Of a stretch of DNA of 64,000 nucleotides, positions 1 through 9,200 are shown piece after piece (the first letter of the stretch is position 1; every line of letters starts with the position of its first letter). This DNA comes from Parahoeflea halophila. GTDB lineage: Bacteria > Pseudomonadota > Alphaproteobacteria > Rhizobiales > Rhizobiaceae. The notes below the pieces were generated by a model that saw only the letters and a program-made list of their open reading frames with translations, did no database searches and had not been told where the DNA came from. The position numbers were made by a program, and so were the translations under genes. The stretch spans positions 1,280,836 through 1,344,835 of the forward strand of contig NZ_OCPC01000001.1 of NCBI RefSeq assembly GCF_900220985.1, given 5' to 3'.

Positions 1-645
1 CAGCTCGATGACCGTGACACGCTGGGCACCCAGGTCACCGCCCGGATCGGCTACGAAATTTCCCCAGCCCTGGTTCCATTTCTCGAAGCCTATGTCGGTC
101 GTGAAAAATACGATCAGCGACTGGACTCCACTGGAGCCGAAAGGTCTTCCAAGACCTGGGGCGTCCGCGCCGGCGCGGAGGTAGACCTGGGGGAGAAACT
201 CTCGGGCGAGTTCGCAGCGGGCTACGTGTTGCGCGAGCTTGATGACGCCAACCTTTCCGACATATCCGGACTGACCGTCGACGGAGAGCTCAACTGGTCG
301 CCCTTGCGGGGCACCGATCTCAATCTCGGTCTGGCCACCACACTCGAATCCGCAACCACGGCAGGCCAGTCGGGCGCGATTGTCTATGAGCTTGATTCCA
401 CTTTGACGCAGCAGATCCGCAATAATCTCGTCGCCCGCCTTGGCGCGACGGCAAGCCTCCGGGATTATGATCCCGGCAGCGGCCGCAGCAACCAGCGCAG
501 CTACGGTGCCTCAGCCGGCCTGACCTGGAGCGTCAACCGCTATCTCGACCTGGAAGCAGATGCGAGCTACGAACGAACCAGGGAAACCGGCGGCACCGAC
601 GAGGAGACAATGCGCCTCGGACTGGGTCTCAAGCTCCGCAGATAG
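1..645 (+). CDS. Outer-membrane beta-barrel protein, C-terminal part (truncated by window edge)
   Basis: The frame is open from base 1 to the TAG at 643-645, so the true start lies upstream of the window. About 214 residues are visible. They consist of alternating short amphipathic strands (for example VTARIGYEI, LNLGLATTL, GLTWSVNRYLDLEADASY, MRLGLGLKL) separated by polar turns, the usual pattern of an outer-membrane beta-barrel. The closest family by appearance is the BBP2-type putative beta-barrel porin found in rhizobia. The protein ends in KLRR rather than a terminal aromatic residue. It would sit in the outer membrane; no substrate can be inferred. It is convergent with galU. Confidence 0.6.
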   Translation, partial: QLDDRDTLGTQVTARIGYEISPALVPFLEAYVGREKYDQRLDSTGAERSSKTWGVRAGAEVDLGEKLSGEFAAGYVLRELDDANLSDISGLTVDGELNWSPLRGTDLNLGLATTLESATTAGQSGAIVYELDSTLTQQIRNNLVARLGATASLRDYDPGSGRSNQRSYGASAGLTWSVNRYLDLEADASYERTRETGGTDEETMRLGLGLKLRR

Positions 646-646
646 G

Positions 647-666
647 GGACGGGATCAAGCCCGTCC
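647..666 (+). terminator. Weak hairpin after the beta-barrel gene
   Basis: GGACGGG (647-653) pairs with CCCGTCC (660-666) across a six-base loop, directly after the stop codon at 645. There is no uninterrupted T-run, only a pyrimidine-rich tail, so its strength as an intrinsic terminator is uncertain. It lies between convergent genes. Confidence 0.35.
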
Positions 667-694
667 TCCGTGTCTCTGTCTGCTCCTGATCGCC

Positions 695-1582
695 TCAAGC
701 CTGTGAGATCAGGTTTTTCAGCCCGTCGGCAACCAGTGGCTTGATGTCCGAACGGCCAAGTGCGAAGGCGACATTGGCGAGAATGAAACCCTCCTTGGAG
801 CCGCAATCGTATGTCTCTCCAGAAAAGGCATAGGCCGAGAATGGCTGGTCTTCCGCCAGTTTCAGCATCGCGTCGGTGACCTGGATTTCATTGCCGGCAC
901 CGCGCTCCTGCCGCGCCAGGATGTCGAAGATTTCCGGCTGCAGAATATACCGGCCATTGATGTAATAGTTCGACGGTGCGGTGCCTTTTTCCGGCTTTTC
1001 AACCATCTCGGTGATGCGAAATCCGCCGTCGAGTTCCTCGCCCTTGCCGACGATACCGTATTTGTGCGCCAGTTCGGGATCACATTCCGCGACCGCAACG
1101 ATGTTGCCGCCGACTTTTTCGTAAAGGTCGACCATGCCGGCAAGGCAGCCGGTCTCGTCATGCATCACCATGTCGGGCAGCAACAGGGCGAAGGGCTCGT
1201 CTCCGACGATGTCGCGTGCGCACCACACTGCATGACCGAGGCCGAGCGGTGCCTGCTGCCGGGTGAAGCTGGTGGCGCCGGCCTTGGGCAGCATGTCTTC
1301 CAGCGATTTGAGTTCGACTGTCTTGCCGCGTTCGCGCAGCGTCGCTTCGAGCTCAACCTGAATGTCGAAATGATCCTCGATGACCGCCTTGTTGCGGCCC
1401 GTGACAAACACAAAATGCTCGATACCCGCTGCCATGGCTTCTTCAACGACATACTGAACCACGGGCTTGTCGACCACGGTCAGCATCTCCTTGGGAACGG
1501 CCTTGGTTGCGGGGAGAAAACGGGTTCCCAGTCCCGCAACCGGCAGCACCGCTTTTCTGACCTTGCGTATCGTCATCGTCAT
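695..1582 (-). CDS. galU: UTP--glucose-1-phosphate uridylyltransferase
   Basis: GalU makes UDP-glucose from UTP and glucose 1-phosphate in the cytoplasm, feeding exopolysaccharide, lipopolysaccharide and glucan synthesis. The 295-residue protein matches the family length. The N-terminal nucleotide-binding signature [17 protein letters not shown] followed by PKEML is intact near residues 11-33, and the sugar-binding region carries the FALLLPDM and VEKPEKG segments typical of the family. Start: ATG at 1582 has GAGGA about six bases upstream; a second ATG two codons in is possible. In the window glucose 1-phosphate also feeds GlgC in the glycogen operon, so GalU and GlgC compete for the same substrate. 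It stands alone and is divergent from the transglycosylase gene. Confidence 0.95.
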   Translation of the reverse strand: MTMTIRKVRKAVLPVAGLGTRFLPATKAVPKEMLTVVDKPVVQYVVEEAMAAGIEHFVFVTGRNKAVIEDHFDIQVELEATLRERGKTVELKSLEDMLPKAGATSFTRQQAPLGLGHAVWCARDIVGDEPFALLLPDMVMHDETGCLAGMVDLYEKVGGNIVAVAECDPELAHKYGIVGKGEELDGGFRITEMVEKPEKGTAPSNYYINGRYILQPEIFDILARQERGAGNEIQVTDAMLKLAEDQPFSAYAFSGETYDCGSKEGFILANVAFALGRSDIKPLVADGLKNLISQA

Positions 1583-1954
1583 GTATTTTCCTCATTTCTG
1601 ATAGATTATCGCCCCGGTGCATTCAGTCGATCGCGGATCAGCAGGCACCGATTGTTAGAAACGGACCAACGCAGTTGCCAGTGTATCGTTCAATCAGTCG
1701 ACTGCAAATCGGCGGCAAAAATCAGCCGGTCCACAATACGGGCGCGGCGCTGCGGTGAATATCCCGCTTTCCGTATGTCCGGTAAGCGGTTCACGGACCG
1801 AAATCAGTACCGCTTACAGCCCTTAGCGTAACCCGCCGTGCCCTTCGATCCAACCGTCAGGGGATAGATTATGGTAAACGATTTGTTGACGGCTCCGGGA
1901 TATGATTGCCGATCAGTCACCCGAAACAGCCCTCATCAACAGGATGCTTGGAAC
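1583..1954. other. Intergenic region between galU and the transglycosylase gene
   Basis: This 372-base stretch separates divergent genes and must hold both promoters. I see no convincing -35/-10 pair, repeat or small gene. AGGGGA at 1859-1864 lies six bases before an alternative ATG at 1871 of the downstream gene. Confidence 0.4.
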
Positions 1955-3172
1955 ATGATCCGATCACCCAGCAAATTCGTCCGCGCCGCCAGCCTCTGCC
2001 TCTTTGCAACAGTGTTGTCTCCGCTGCCGGCCCAGGCCGATGCAGGTTTTCTGAAATGGGTTTCGGGCTTTTACAGCACTGCCGCAAAGTCGGGGATTTC
2101 CCGTTCGACCTATGAAAAGGCATTCAGTGGCGTCACTGCACCGGATCCGGTGGTGCTGGAAAAGGCACGCTATCAGCCCGAATTCACCACCAAGGTCTGG
2201 GACTATCTCGATTCGCGCGTCAATCCCTACACCATCGCCAAGGGCCGCGAGATGCAGGCCAGGCACAAAAGGACTCTCGAGGCGATCGAACGTCACTTCG
2301 GCATCGACGCCTCGGTTCTCCTGGCGATCTGGTCGATGGAGTCCAATTACGGTGAAATCCTCACCAAGACCGACCGGCTGCACTATGTACCCCAAGCGCT
2401 TGCAACGCTTGCCTATGCCGACCCGAAGCGGGCGAAGTTTGCCCGCCAGCAGCTGGTGGCTGCACTCAAGATCCTGCAGACAGGTGACATTTCCACCCGC
2501 GAAATGACCGGCTCCTGGGCCGGCGCCATGGGGCATACCCAGTTCATTCCCACCAGCTATCTCGCCTATGCGATCGATGCCGACGGCAACGGCCACCGCG
2601 ACATCTGGAATTCCATTCCCGATGCACTGGCAACCGCTGCAAATCTGCTCAAGAAGAATGGCTGGAGAACCGGCGAAACCTGGGGCTACGAATCCGTGGC
2701 ACCCAGGGGTGGCGCCAAGTACAACGGCCAGACCAAAACGCTGGCGGAATGGGCAGCACTTGGCTTCACCCGCCCCAGCGGCAAGAGCTTCCCGGTCGGC
2801 AGCCGCCGTGCCGAGCTCAAAATGCCAGGTGGCGCGAATGGACCGGCCTTCCTCATGACCAAGAATTTCTTCGTCATCAAGCGCTACAACAACTCCGATT
2901 CCTACGCCCTCGGTGTGGGTGTTCTCGCCGATGAAATCGCCGGATATGGCGGTGTGGATCAGCGTTGGCCGCGGCCGGCCGGTACCCTTGACGTCAAGGA
3001 AAAGTTCGAGTTGCAGACCCGGCTCAAGCAACTGGGCTATTACGATGGTGACATCGACGGCAATTTCGGATCGGGCTCCAAAGCAGCCATCGCAGCCTTT
3101 CAATCGCGCACCGGCTTGACCGGCGAGGCAGTTCCATCGCAGAAGATACTGGATGCGATCCGCCGAAATTAA
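1955..3172 (+). CDS. MltB-family lytic murein transglycosylase
   Basis: Cleaves the MurNAc-GlcNAc bond of peptidoglycan with formation of 1,6-anhydro-MurNAc, in the periplasm. From the ATG at 1955 the protein (405 aa) opens with a signal peptide (basic n-region, hydrophobic LCLFATVLSP core, AQA cleavage site). The SLT_2/MltB domain follows, with the catalytic glutamate in IWSMESNYG (about E129) and the MGHTQFIPTSYLAYA motif. The last about 60 residues form a PG_binding_1 domain (LQTRLKQLGYYDGDIDGNFG). An upstream in-frame ATG at 1871 has a better ribosome site (AGGGGA, six-base gap) but would put 28 residues before the signal peptide. The 3' end overlaps the next gene by 20 bases, so the two are probably coexpressed. 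Confidence 0.88.
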   Translation: MIRSPSKFVRAASLCLFATVLSPLPAQADAGFLKWVSGFYSTAAKSGISRSTYEKAFSGVTAPDPVVLEKARYQPEFTTKVWDYLDSRVNPYTIAKGREMQARHKRTLEAIERHFGIDASVLLAIWSMESNYGEILTKTDRLHYVPQALATLAYADPKRAKFARQQLVAALKILQTGDISTREMTGSWAGAMGHTQFIPTSYLAYAIDADGNGHRDIWNSIPDALATAANLLKKNGWRTGETWGYESVAPRGGAKYNGQTKTLAEWAALGFTRPSGKSFPVGSRRAELKMPGGANGPAFLMTKNFFVIKRYNNSDSYALGVGVLADEIAGYGGVDQRWPRPAGTLDVKEKFELQTRLKQLGYYDGDIDGNFGSGSKAAIAAFQSRTGLTGEAVPSQKILDAIRRN

Positions 3173-4403
3173 AATCCAAGACACCCACCGCCTCTCCCGG
3201 ACGAAGTGCTCCCCGGGAGAGTGCACCGGTGCGTTCCAAATACGCCACCTGCTGCGCCTGGCTGCACTCACAGTCCTGTTGACGATGTGCGGATTAGCTG
3301 TTTTGCAGCAGGTTCAGCCTGCACAAGCTGAGGAACGGGTGGAACGGAAGTCGTTTCTGCAGTTGTTGTTTGGCAGCAAGCAAAGCAGCAAGAAGGAGGA
3401 AGCTTCGGCTTCTGCGCCGGCGCCGGCTCGCACAAGCCGGGTTAACAGGGCTCGTTCGCCCAAAGCCATTGCGCCACCACCGGAGCCGGTCGTCGAAAAG
3501 CTGGACAACGCCCGCAAGATCCTCGTCGTCGGCGATTTCCTTGCAAACGGGACAGCTGACGGTCTCTCCGAGGCGTTTGCTCAAGCTCCCGGTGTTGTTG
3601 TCATTGAACGCACGAACGGGTCATCCGGCCTGGTGCGCGATGATTACTACAACTGGCCGGAACAGGCCCGTGGTATCTTTGAAGAGGTGCAACCCTCCAT
3701 CGTTGTCGTCCAGCTCGGCTCCAACGACCGCCAGCAGCTCCTTGTTGACGGCAATCGTGAGCCCGTCCGATCGCCGAGCTGGGTCGCAGAATATGAGCGC
3801 CGGACCCGCGCGCTGATCGACGCGTTGGGGGGTGGAAAGACCCCGCTGCTGTGGATCGGGCTTCCAGCCTTCAAGTCCCCATCCATGACTACGGACATGG
3901 TCGCCCTCAACAGTATCGTCCGCAAGCAGGTCGAAATGGCCGGCGGCGAATTTATCGACATCTGGGATGGTTTTGTCGATGAGGAAGGCAAATTCATCTA
4001 CACCGGGTCCGACATCAATGGACAGCAGGTCAGGCTTCGTGGCTCCGACGGCATCAACGTGACCAAGGCCGGTCGCCGCAAGATCGCGTTCTATGCCGAA
4101 AAATCGATCCGGAGGTTACTGGGTGACGCCGCTGCAGAAGGCATCTCGGCGCTCGATTCCGCCAATTTCCCGGAGATATTCATGCCCCCCGCACCGGGTG
4201 AAAACGCTGCCGCGATCCAGCGAACGTTGCCGGTGGCCATGACAGATCCGGCTCTTGACGGCGGAACGGCATTGCTGGGTGAGATGCCGGCAACGGCGGG
4301 GCTGGTCCGCTCCCCGCGCGATAAGCTGGTGATAGATGGCCTGTTGCCTGAGGCGCCCCAGGGGCGGGTGGACAATTTCAGCTGGCCACGTGTTGAGCCC
4401 TGA
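3153..4403 (+). CDS. DUF459 SGNH-like exported protein, catalytic residues apparently lost
   Basis: The 416-residue protein has a long basic N-terminus, then a hydrophobic segment (LLRLAALTVLLTMCGLAVL) ending in AQA, consistent with export or anchoring. The SGNH/DUF459 fold follows from about residue 120. The block I motif reads VVGDFLANG, with Phe (about F129) where GDSL enzymes have serine. Block III is intact (QLGSND, about 187-192). Block V reads DGINVTKAG, with Asn (about N302) in place of the catalytic His. It overlaps the transglycosylase gene by 20 bases, which suggests a cell-wall or envelope polysaccharide role. If the replacements are real it is a non-catalytic binding protein. The C-terminal about 80 residues are Pro/Ala-rich and look disordered. 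Confidence 0.75.
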   Translation: MRSAEIKIQDTHRLSRTKCSPGECTGAFQIRHLLRLAALTVLLTMCGLAVLQQVQPAQAEERVERKSFLQLLFGSKQSSKKEEASASAPAPARTSRVNRARSPKAIAPPPEPVVEKLDNARKILVVGDFLANGTADGLSEAFAQAPGVVVIERTNGSSGLVRDDYYNWPEQARGIFEEVQPSIVVVQLGSNDRQQLLVDGNREPVRSPSWVAEYERRTRALIDALGGGKTPLLWIGLPAFKSPSMTTDMVALNSIVRKQVEMAGGEFIDIWDGFVDEEGKFIYTGSDINGQQVRLRGSDGINVTKAGRRKIAFYAEKSIRRLLGDAAAEGISALDSANFPEIFMPPAPGENAAAIQRTLPVAMTDPALDGGTALLGEMPATAGLVRSPRDKLVIDGLLPEAPQGRVDNFSWPRVEP

Positions 4404-4415
4404 TCCCCGCTTGGC

Positions 4416-4447
4416 GCCGTGCTCAGATACACTTGACTGAGCACGGC
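4416..4447. terminator. Perfect 11-bp hairpin between convergent genes
   Basis: GCCGTGCTCAG (4416-4426) and CTGAGCACGGC (4437-4447) are exact reverse complements around a ten-base loop. The hairpin sits between the DUF459 stop (4403) and the gltD stop (4465), so it could stop transcription from both sides. Neither side has a clear T-run. Confidence 0.5.
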
Positions 4448-4464
4448 CAGTTCATGTCCGATAC

Positions 4465-5919
4465 TTACCGCGGCAGATCTGTGGCACCCATCAGGCTCAG
4501 ATCGATTTCGCGTGCGGCCTGACGGCCTTCCCGGATTGCCCAGACCACCAGGCTCTGCCCCCGGCGCACATCGCCAGCTGCCCAGAGCTTGTCCACCGAG
4601 GTGCGATAGTCCTTATCATTGGCCGCGACATTGGTCGAACCACGGCGGTCAATATCAATCTTCAGCTTGTCGCCCAGATCGCTCACCACGCCGGTTTCAA
4701 GAACCCCGTTAAAGCCAATCGCCACGAACACCAGATCTGCCTTGATGACGAATTCGGTGCCGGCCAGGGGCTGGCGCTTCTCATCCACATGGCAGCATTT
4801 GACGCCGGTCAGAATGCCGTTCTCGCCGACCAGTTCGAGCGTGCCGACCTGGAACTCGCGAACAGCACCTTCCGCCTGGGAGGAGGAGGTGCGCATTTTT
4901 GTGGCCCAGTATGGCCATACGGCGAGCTTGTCTTCCTTCTCCGGCGGCTGCGGCCGGATGTCGAGCTGGGTGACCTTGACCGCGCCCTGGCGAAATGCGG
5001 TGCCGACACAGTCGGATGCGGTGTCACCGCCACCGATCACGACCACATGCTTGCCACCGGCAAGCACCGGATCGGACGGCCACCCGACATTGTCGATGCT
5101 TTCGCGCGCAACCCGCTTGTTCTGCTGCACAAGGTAAGGCATCGCATCATGCACGCCAACAAGGTCCGCACCCGGGATACCCACGTCACGCGGCTTCTCC
5201 GAGCCGCCGGTGTAAAGCACCGCATCATAGGCTGCGAGCAGTTCGTCCATGCTCTTGTCGACGCCGACATTGACGTTGCAGAAGAAGGTGACGCCTTCGC
5301 CTTCCATCTGCTCGATGCGGCGATCGATGAAGTGCTTCTCCATCTTGAAGTCCGGAATGCCGTAACGCAGCAAACCGCCCGGCCGGCTTTCCCGCTCGTA
5401 AACATGAACCTCGTGTCCGGCGCGGCCAAGCTGCTGTGCCGCTGCCAGACCGGCCGGTCCCGAACCGATGATGGCGACCGTCTTGCCGGACTTGCTTGTT
5501 ACCGGTTGCGGCACGATGAAGCCCATCTCATAGGCCTTGTCGGCGATCGCCTGTTCCACCGTCTTGATGGTGACGGGCGCATCCTCGAGGTTGAGCGTGC
5601 AGGCTTCCTCGCACGGCGCGGGACAGATGCGGCCGGTGAATTCGGGGAAGTTGTTGGTCGAGTGCAGGTTGCGGATCGCCTCTTCCCAGTTGTTGTTGTA
5701 GACCAGATCGTTCCAGTCGGGGATCTGGTTGTGGACCGGACAGCCGGTTGGACCATGGCAATAGGGGATGCCGCAATCCATGCAGCGCGCCGCCTGCTTC
5801 TGGACTTCCTGGTCGCTCATCCGGATGGTGAACTCGCGGAAATGGCGAATCCGGTCAGACGCCGGCTGATATTTCGCCGTCTGCCGGTCGATTTCGAGAA
5901 AACCCGTTACCTTACCCAT
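4465..5919 (-). CDS. gltD: Glutamate synthase (NADPH) small subunit
   Basis: GltD is the FAD/NADPH half of GOGAT: it takes electrons from NADPH and passes them through iron-sulfur centres to GltB for glutamate synthesis from glutamine and 2-oxoglutarate. The 484-residue length is normal. The N-terminus has the cysteine cluster CMDCGIPYCHGPTGC (about 42-56) and CPAPCEEAC (about 97-105). The FAD Rossmann motif IIGSGPAGLAAAQQL is near residue 150 and the NADPH motif VIGGGDTASDC near 293. It follows gltB and ybjQ on the same strand, 11 bases after ybjQ, consistent with one transcript. Confidence 0.95.
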   Translation of the reverse strand: MGKVTGFLEIDRQTAKYQPASDRIRHFREFTIRMSDQEVQKQAARCMDCGIPYCHGPTGCPVHNQIPDWNDLVYNNNWEEAIRNLHSTNNFPEFTGRICPAPCEEACTLNLEDAPVTIKTVEQAIADKAYEMGFIVPQPVTSKSGKTVAIIGSGPAGLAAAQQLGRAGHEVHVYERESRPGGLLRYGIPDFKMEKHFIDRRIEQMEGEGVTFFCNVNVGVDKSMDELLAAYDAVLYTGGSEKPRDVGIPGADLVGVHDAMPYLVQQNKRVARESIDNVGWPSDPVLAGGKHVVVIGGGDTASDCVGTAFRQGAVKVTQLDIRPQPPEKEDKLAVWPYWATKMRTSSSQAEGAVREFQVGTLELVGENGILTGVKCCHVDEKRQPLAGTEFVIKADLVFVAIGFNGVLETGVVSDLGDKLKIDIDRRGSTNVAANDKDYRTSVDKLWAAGDVRRGQSLVVWAIREGRQAAREIDLSLMGATDLPR

Positions 5920-5930
5920 ATTCTACTCCC

Positions 5931-6266
5931 TCACCGGATGACGACCGCAGTCCCTGAAGCTGAAACCATCAGCATCGAACCACTGGATCCGGTTGAAATA
6001 TTTTCGTAGTCGAGATCGACGCCGATGACGGCATTCGCACCCAGTTTCGCAGCCTCATCCTGCATCTCTTGGAGCGCGATCTCGCGCGCTTCACGCAATG
6101 CTTTCTCGTAAGCACCCGAGCGTCCGCCGACGATGTCGCGAATTCCGGCGAAGAGATCCCGGAAGATATTGGTTCCGAGAATCGCCTCGCCGGTGACAAT
6201 GCCGCGGTACTCGGCGATTTCACGGCCTTCAATGGTGTGTGTGGTGGATGTGATCATCGATCTCAT
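5931..6266 (-). CDS. YbjQ/UPF0145 family protein inside the glt operon
   Basis: A 111-residue YbjQ-type (UPF0145, also called heavy-metal-binding domain) protein. Visible family traits are an N-terminal strand-rich part, [14 protein letters not shown], the central helix [35 protein letters not shown], and the C-terminal strand [13 protein letters not shown]. Members form pentameric rings in structures; the molecular function is not established. Its ATG overlaps the gltB stop as ATGA and gltD begins only 11 bases after its stop, so it is translationally coupled to the glutamate synthase genes. Confidence 0.85.
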   Translation of the reverse strand: MRSMITSTTHTIEGREIAEYRGIVTGEAILGTNIFRDLFAGIRDIVGGRSGAYEKALREAREIALQEMQDEAAKLGANAVIGVDLDYENISTGSSGSMLMVSASGTAVVIR

Positions 6267-9200
6267 TCCGCCGCCACGCCCATGCGCATCCGCTCCATCT
6301 CCTCAAGCGCACGCCGGTATTCCACCGGCATCACCTTGCGGAATTTGGGACGGTAATCAGCCCAGTTGTCGAGGATCTCCTTGGCGCGGGTCGACCCGGT
6401 ATAGTGCATGTGGTTGGAGATCAGCTGGAACAGCCGCTCCTCGTCATGCCTTGTCATGTCGCCCGAGACATCCACCCGGCCCTTGTGGGCAAGATCGCCG
6501 CCATGGTGATGCAGCTTCTCGAGAATATCGTCCTCCTCGGGCACCGGCTCCAATTCGACCATCGCCATATTGCAGCGGGTGGCAAAGTCGCCTGCCTCAT
6601 CCAGCACATAGGCAACACCGCCGGACATGCCGGCTGCGAAGTTGCGGCCGGTCTCGCCGATCACCACCACGAGGCCGCCGGTCATGTATTCGCAACCGTG
6701 ATCGCCAACGCCCTCGACAACCGCGATGGCACCCGAGTTGCGCACGGCAAAGCGCTCGCCGGCGACACCGCGGAAATAACACTCGCCCTCGATCGCACCG
6801 TAAAGCACGGTGTTGCCGACGATGATCGAGTTTTCCGCCATGATTGGTGAGTTTTCCGGCGGGCGCACGATGATGCAGCCACCCGAAAGCCCCTTGCCGA
6901 CATAGTCGTTGGCGTCGCCAGCCAGATCGAAGGTGACGCCATGTGCAAGGAAGGCCCCGAAAGACTGCCCCGCAGTGCCGGTCATTTTCACGGTAATGGT
7001 GTCTTCCGGCAATCCCTTGTGGCCGAACCGCTTGGCGACCTCGCCCGACAGCATTGCGCCGGCCGAACGGTCGACATTTTTGATTTCGACGTCGAACTCG
7101 ACCTTTTCCTTGGCTTCGAGTGCGGGCATCGCCTTCTCGATCAGCTGTCTGTCGAGAATATCGGCAATCGGATGGTTCTGGCGTTCAGTCCAGTAGATCT
7201 TTTCCTTCGGCGCATCCGGCTTGTAGAAGATCCGGCTGAAATCGAGGCCTTTGGCCTTCCAGTGCTCGATCATGCCATCCTTCGCCAGCAGCTCCGACTG
7301 ACCGATGATCTCATTGAGATTGCGGTAGCCCATGGCAGCGAGCCATTCGCGCACTTCCTCTGCGATGAAGAAGAAGTAGTTGATGACATGCTCAGGCGTG
7401 CCCTTGAAACGCTTGCGCAGAACCGGGTCCTGCGTGGCGACACCCACCGGGCAGGTGTTGAGATGGCACTTGCGCATCATGATGCAGCCCGCCGCGATCA
7501 ATGGGGCGGTCGAGAAGCCGAACTCGTCGGCACCCAGCAGGGCACCCACGATCACGTCGCGGCCGGTCTTGAGACCGCCATCGACCTGCAGCGCGATACG
7601 CGAGCGCAGGCCGTTGAGCACCAGCGTCTGGTGGGTCTCGGCCAGCCCGATTTCCCATGGACCGCCGGCGTGCTTGAGCGAAGTCAGCGGCGATGCGCCG
7701 GTTCCGCCGTCATAGCCGGACACGGTGATGTGGTCTGCACGCGCCTTGGCGACGCCGGCAGCAACCGTGCCCACACCCACTTCCGAAACCAGCTTGACCG
7801 AGATGTCGGCTTCTGGATTGACGTTCTTCAGGTCGAAAATCAGCTGTGCCAGATCCTCGATCGAGTAGATGTCGTGGTGCGGCGGCGGCGAGATCAGGCC
7901 CACACCGGGTGTTGAATGCCGTGTCTTCGCGATCGTCGCATCGACCTTGTGGCCTGGCAGCTGACCACCCTCGCCCGGCTTAGCGCCCTGCGCGACCTTG
8001 ATCTGGATCATGTCCGCGTTGACCAGGTACTCCGTCGTCACGCCAAACCGGCCTGAGGCCACCTGCTTGATCGCCGAGCGCTCGGGATTGCGGCCACCGC
8101 CATAGAGCGGCAGATAGCGATCCGGCTCCTCGCCGCCCTCGCCGGTGTTCGACTTCCCACCGATCTTGTTCATGGCAATCGCCAGCGTGGTGTGCGCTTC
8201 ACGGCTGATCGATCCGAACGACATCGCACCGGTGGAAAACCGCTTCACGATGTCCGCTGCGGGTTCTACCTCGTCGAGCGGAACCGGCTTGCGGCCGAGA
8301 TTCTCGGCGGTGCGGATTTCGAACAGGCCACGGATCGCATTCATCCGCAGGGTCGACTCATTGACCATGTCCGCAAACTCGCGATAGCGGTCCTTGGCAT
8401 TGCCGCGCACGGCATGCTGCAGGGTGGCAACCGCATCCGGAGTCCAGGCATGTTCCTCGCCACGCATCCGGTAGGCATATTCGCCGCCCACTTCCAGCGA
8501 GGTGGCGAGCACCGGATCGCTGGAAAACGCCAGCCGGTGGCGCTCGGCGGTTTCGGATGCCACCTCGGCCAGTCCGACACCCTCGATGGTCGTTGCCGTG
8601 CCGGTGAAGTAGGTTTTGACGAACTCGCTCGACAGTCCGATCGCGTCGAAAATCTGCGCTCCGCAATAGGACTGATAGGTCGAGATCCCCATCTTGGACA
8701 TCACCTTGAGGATGCCCTTGCCGATCGCCTTGATGTAGCGCGAGACGACCTCGTACCGGTCGACTTCCGGCGGGAACTCGCCGCGCGCATGCATGTCGAG
8801 CAGCGTGTCGAAAGCGAGATACGGGTTGATCGCTTCCGCCCCATAACCGGCCAGGCAGGCAAAATGATGGATTTCGCGCGGCTCGCCAGATTCCACCACG
8901 AGGCCGACAGATGTACGAAGCCCCTTGCGGATCAGGTGGTGATGGACGGCGGCGGTCGCCAGCAATGCCGGGATCGCGATCCGGTCCGGACCGAGCTGAC
9001 GGTCGGACAGGATGATGATGTTGTAGCCGCCGGTCACAGCCTCCTCGGCCCGGTCGCACAGCCGGTCAAGGGCCGCCTTCATACCATCCGAGCCCTTGTC
9101 GCTCGAATAGGTGAAGTCGAGCGTCTTGGTGTCGAAACGGTCTTCGGTATGACCGATCGAGCGGATCTTCTCGAGGTCACCATTGGTAAGGATCGGCTGA

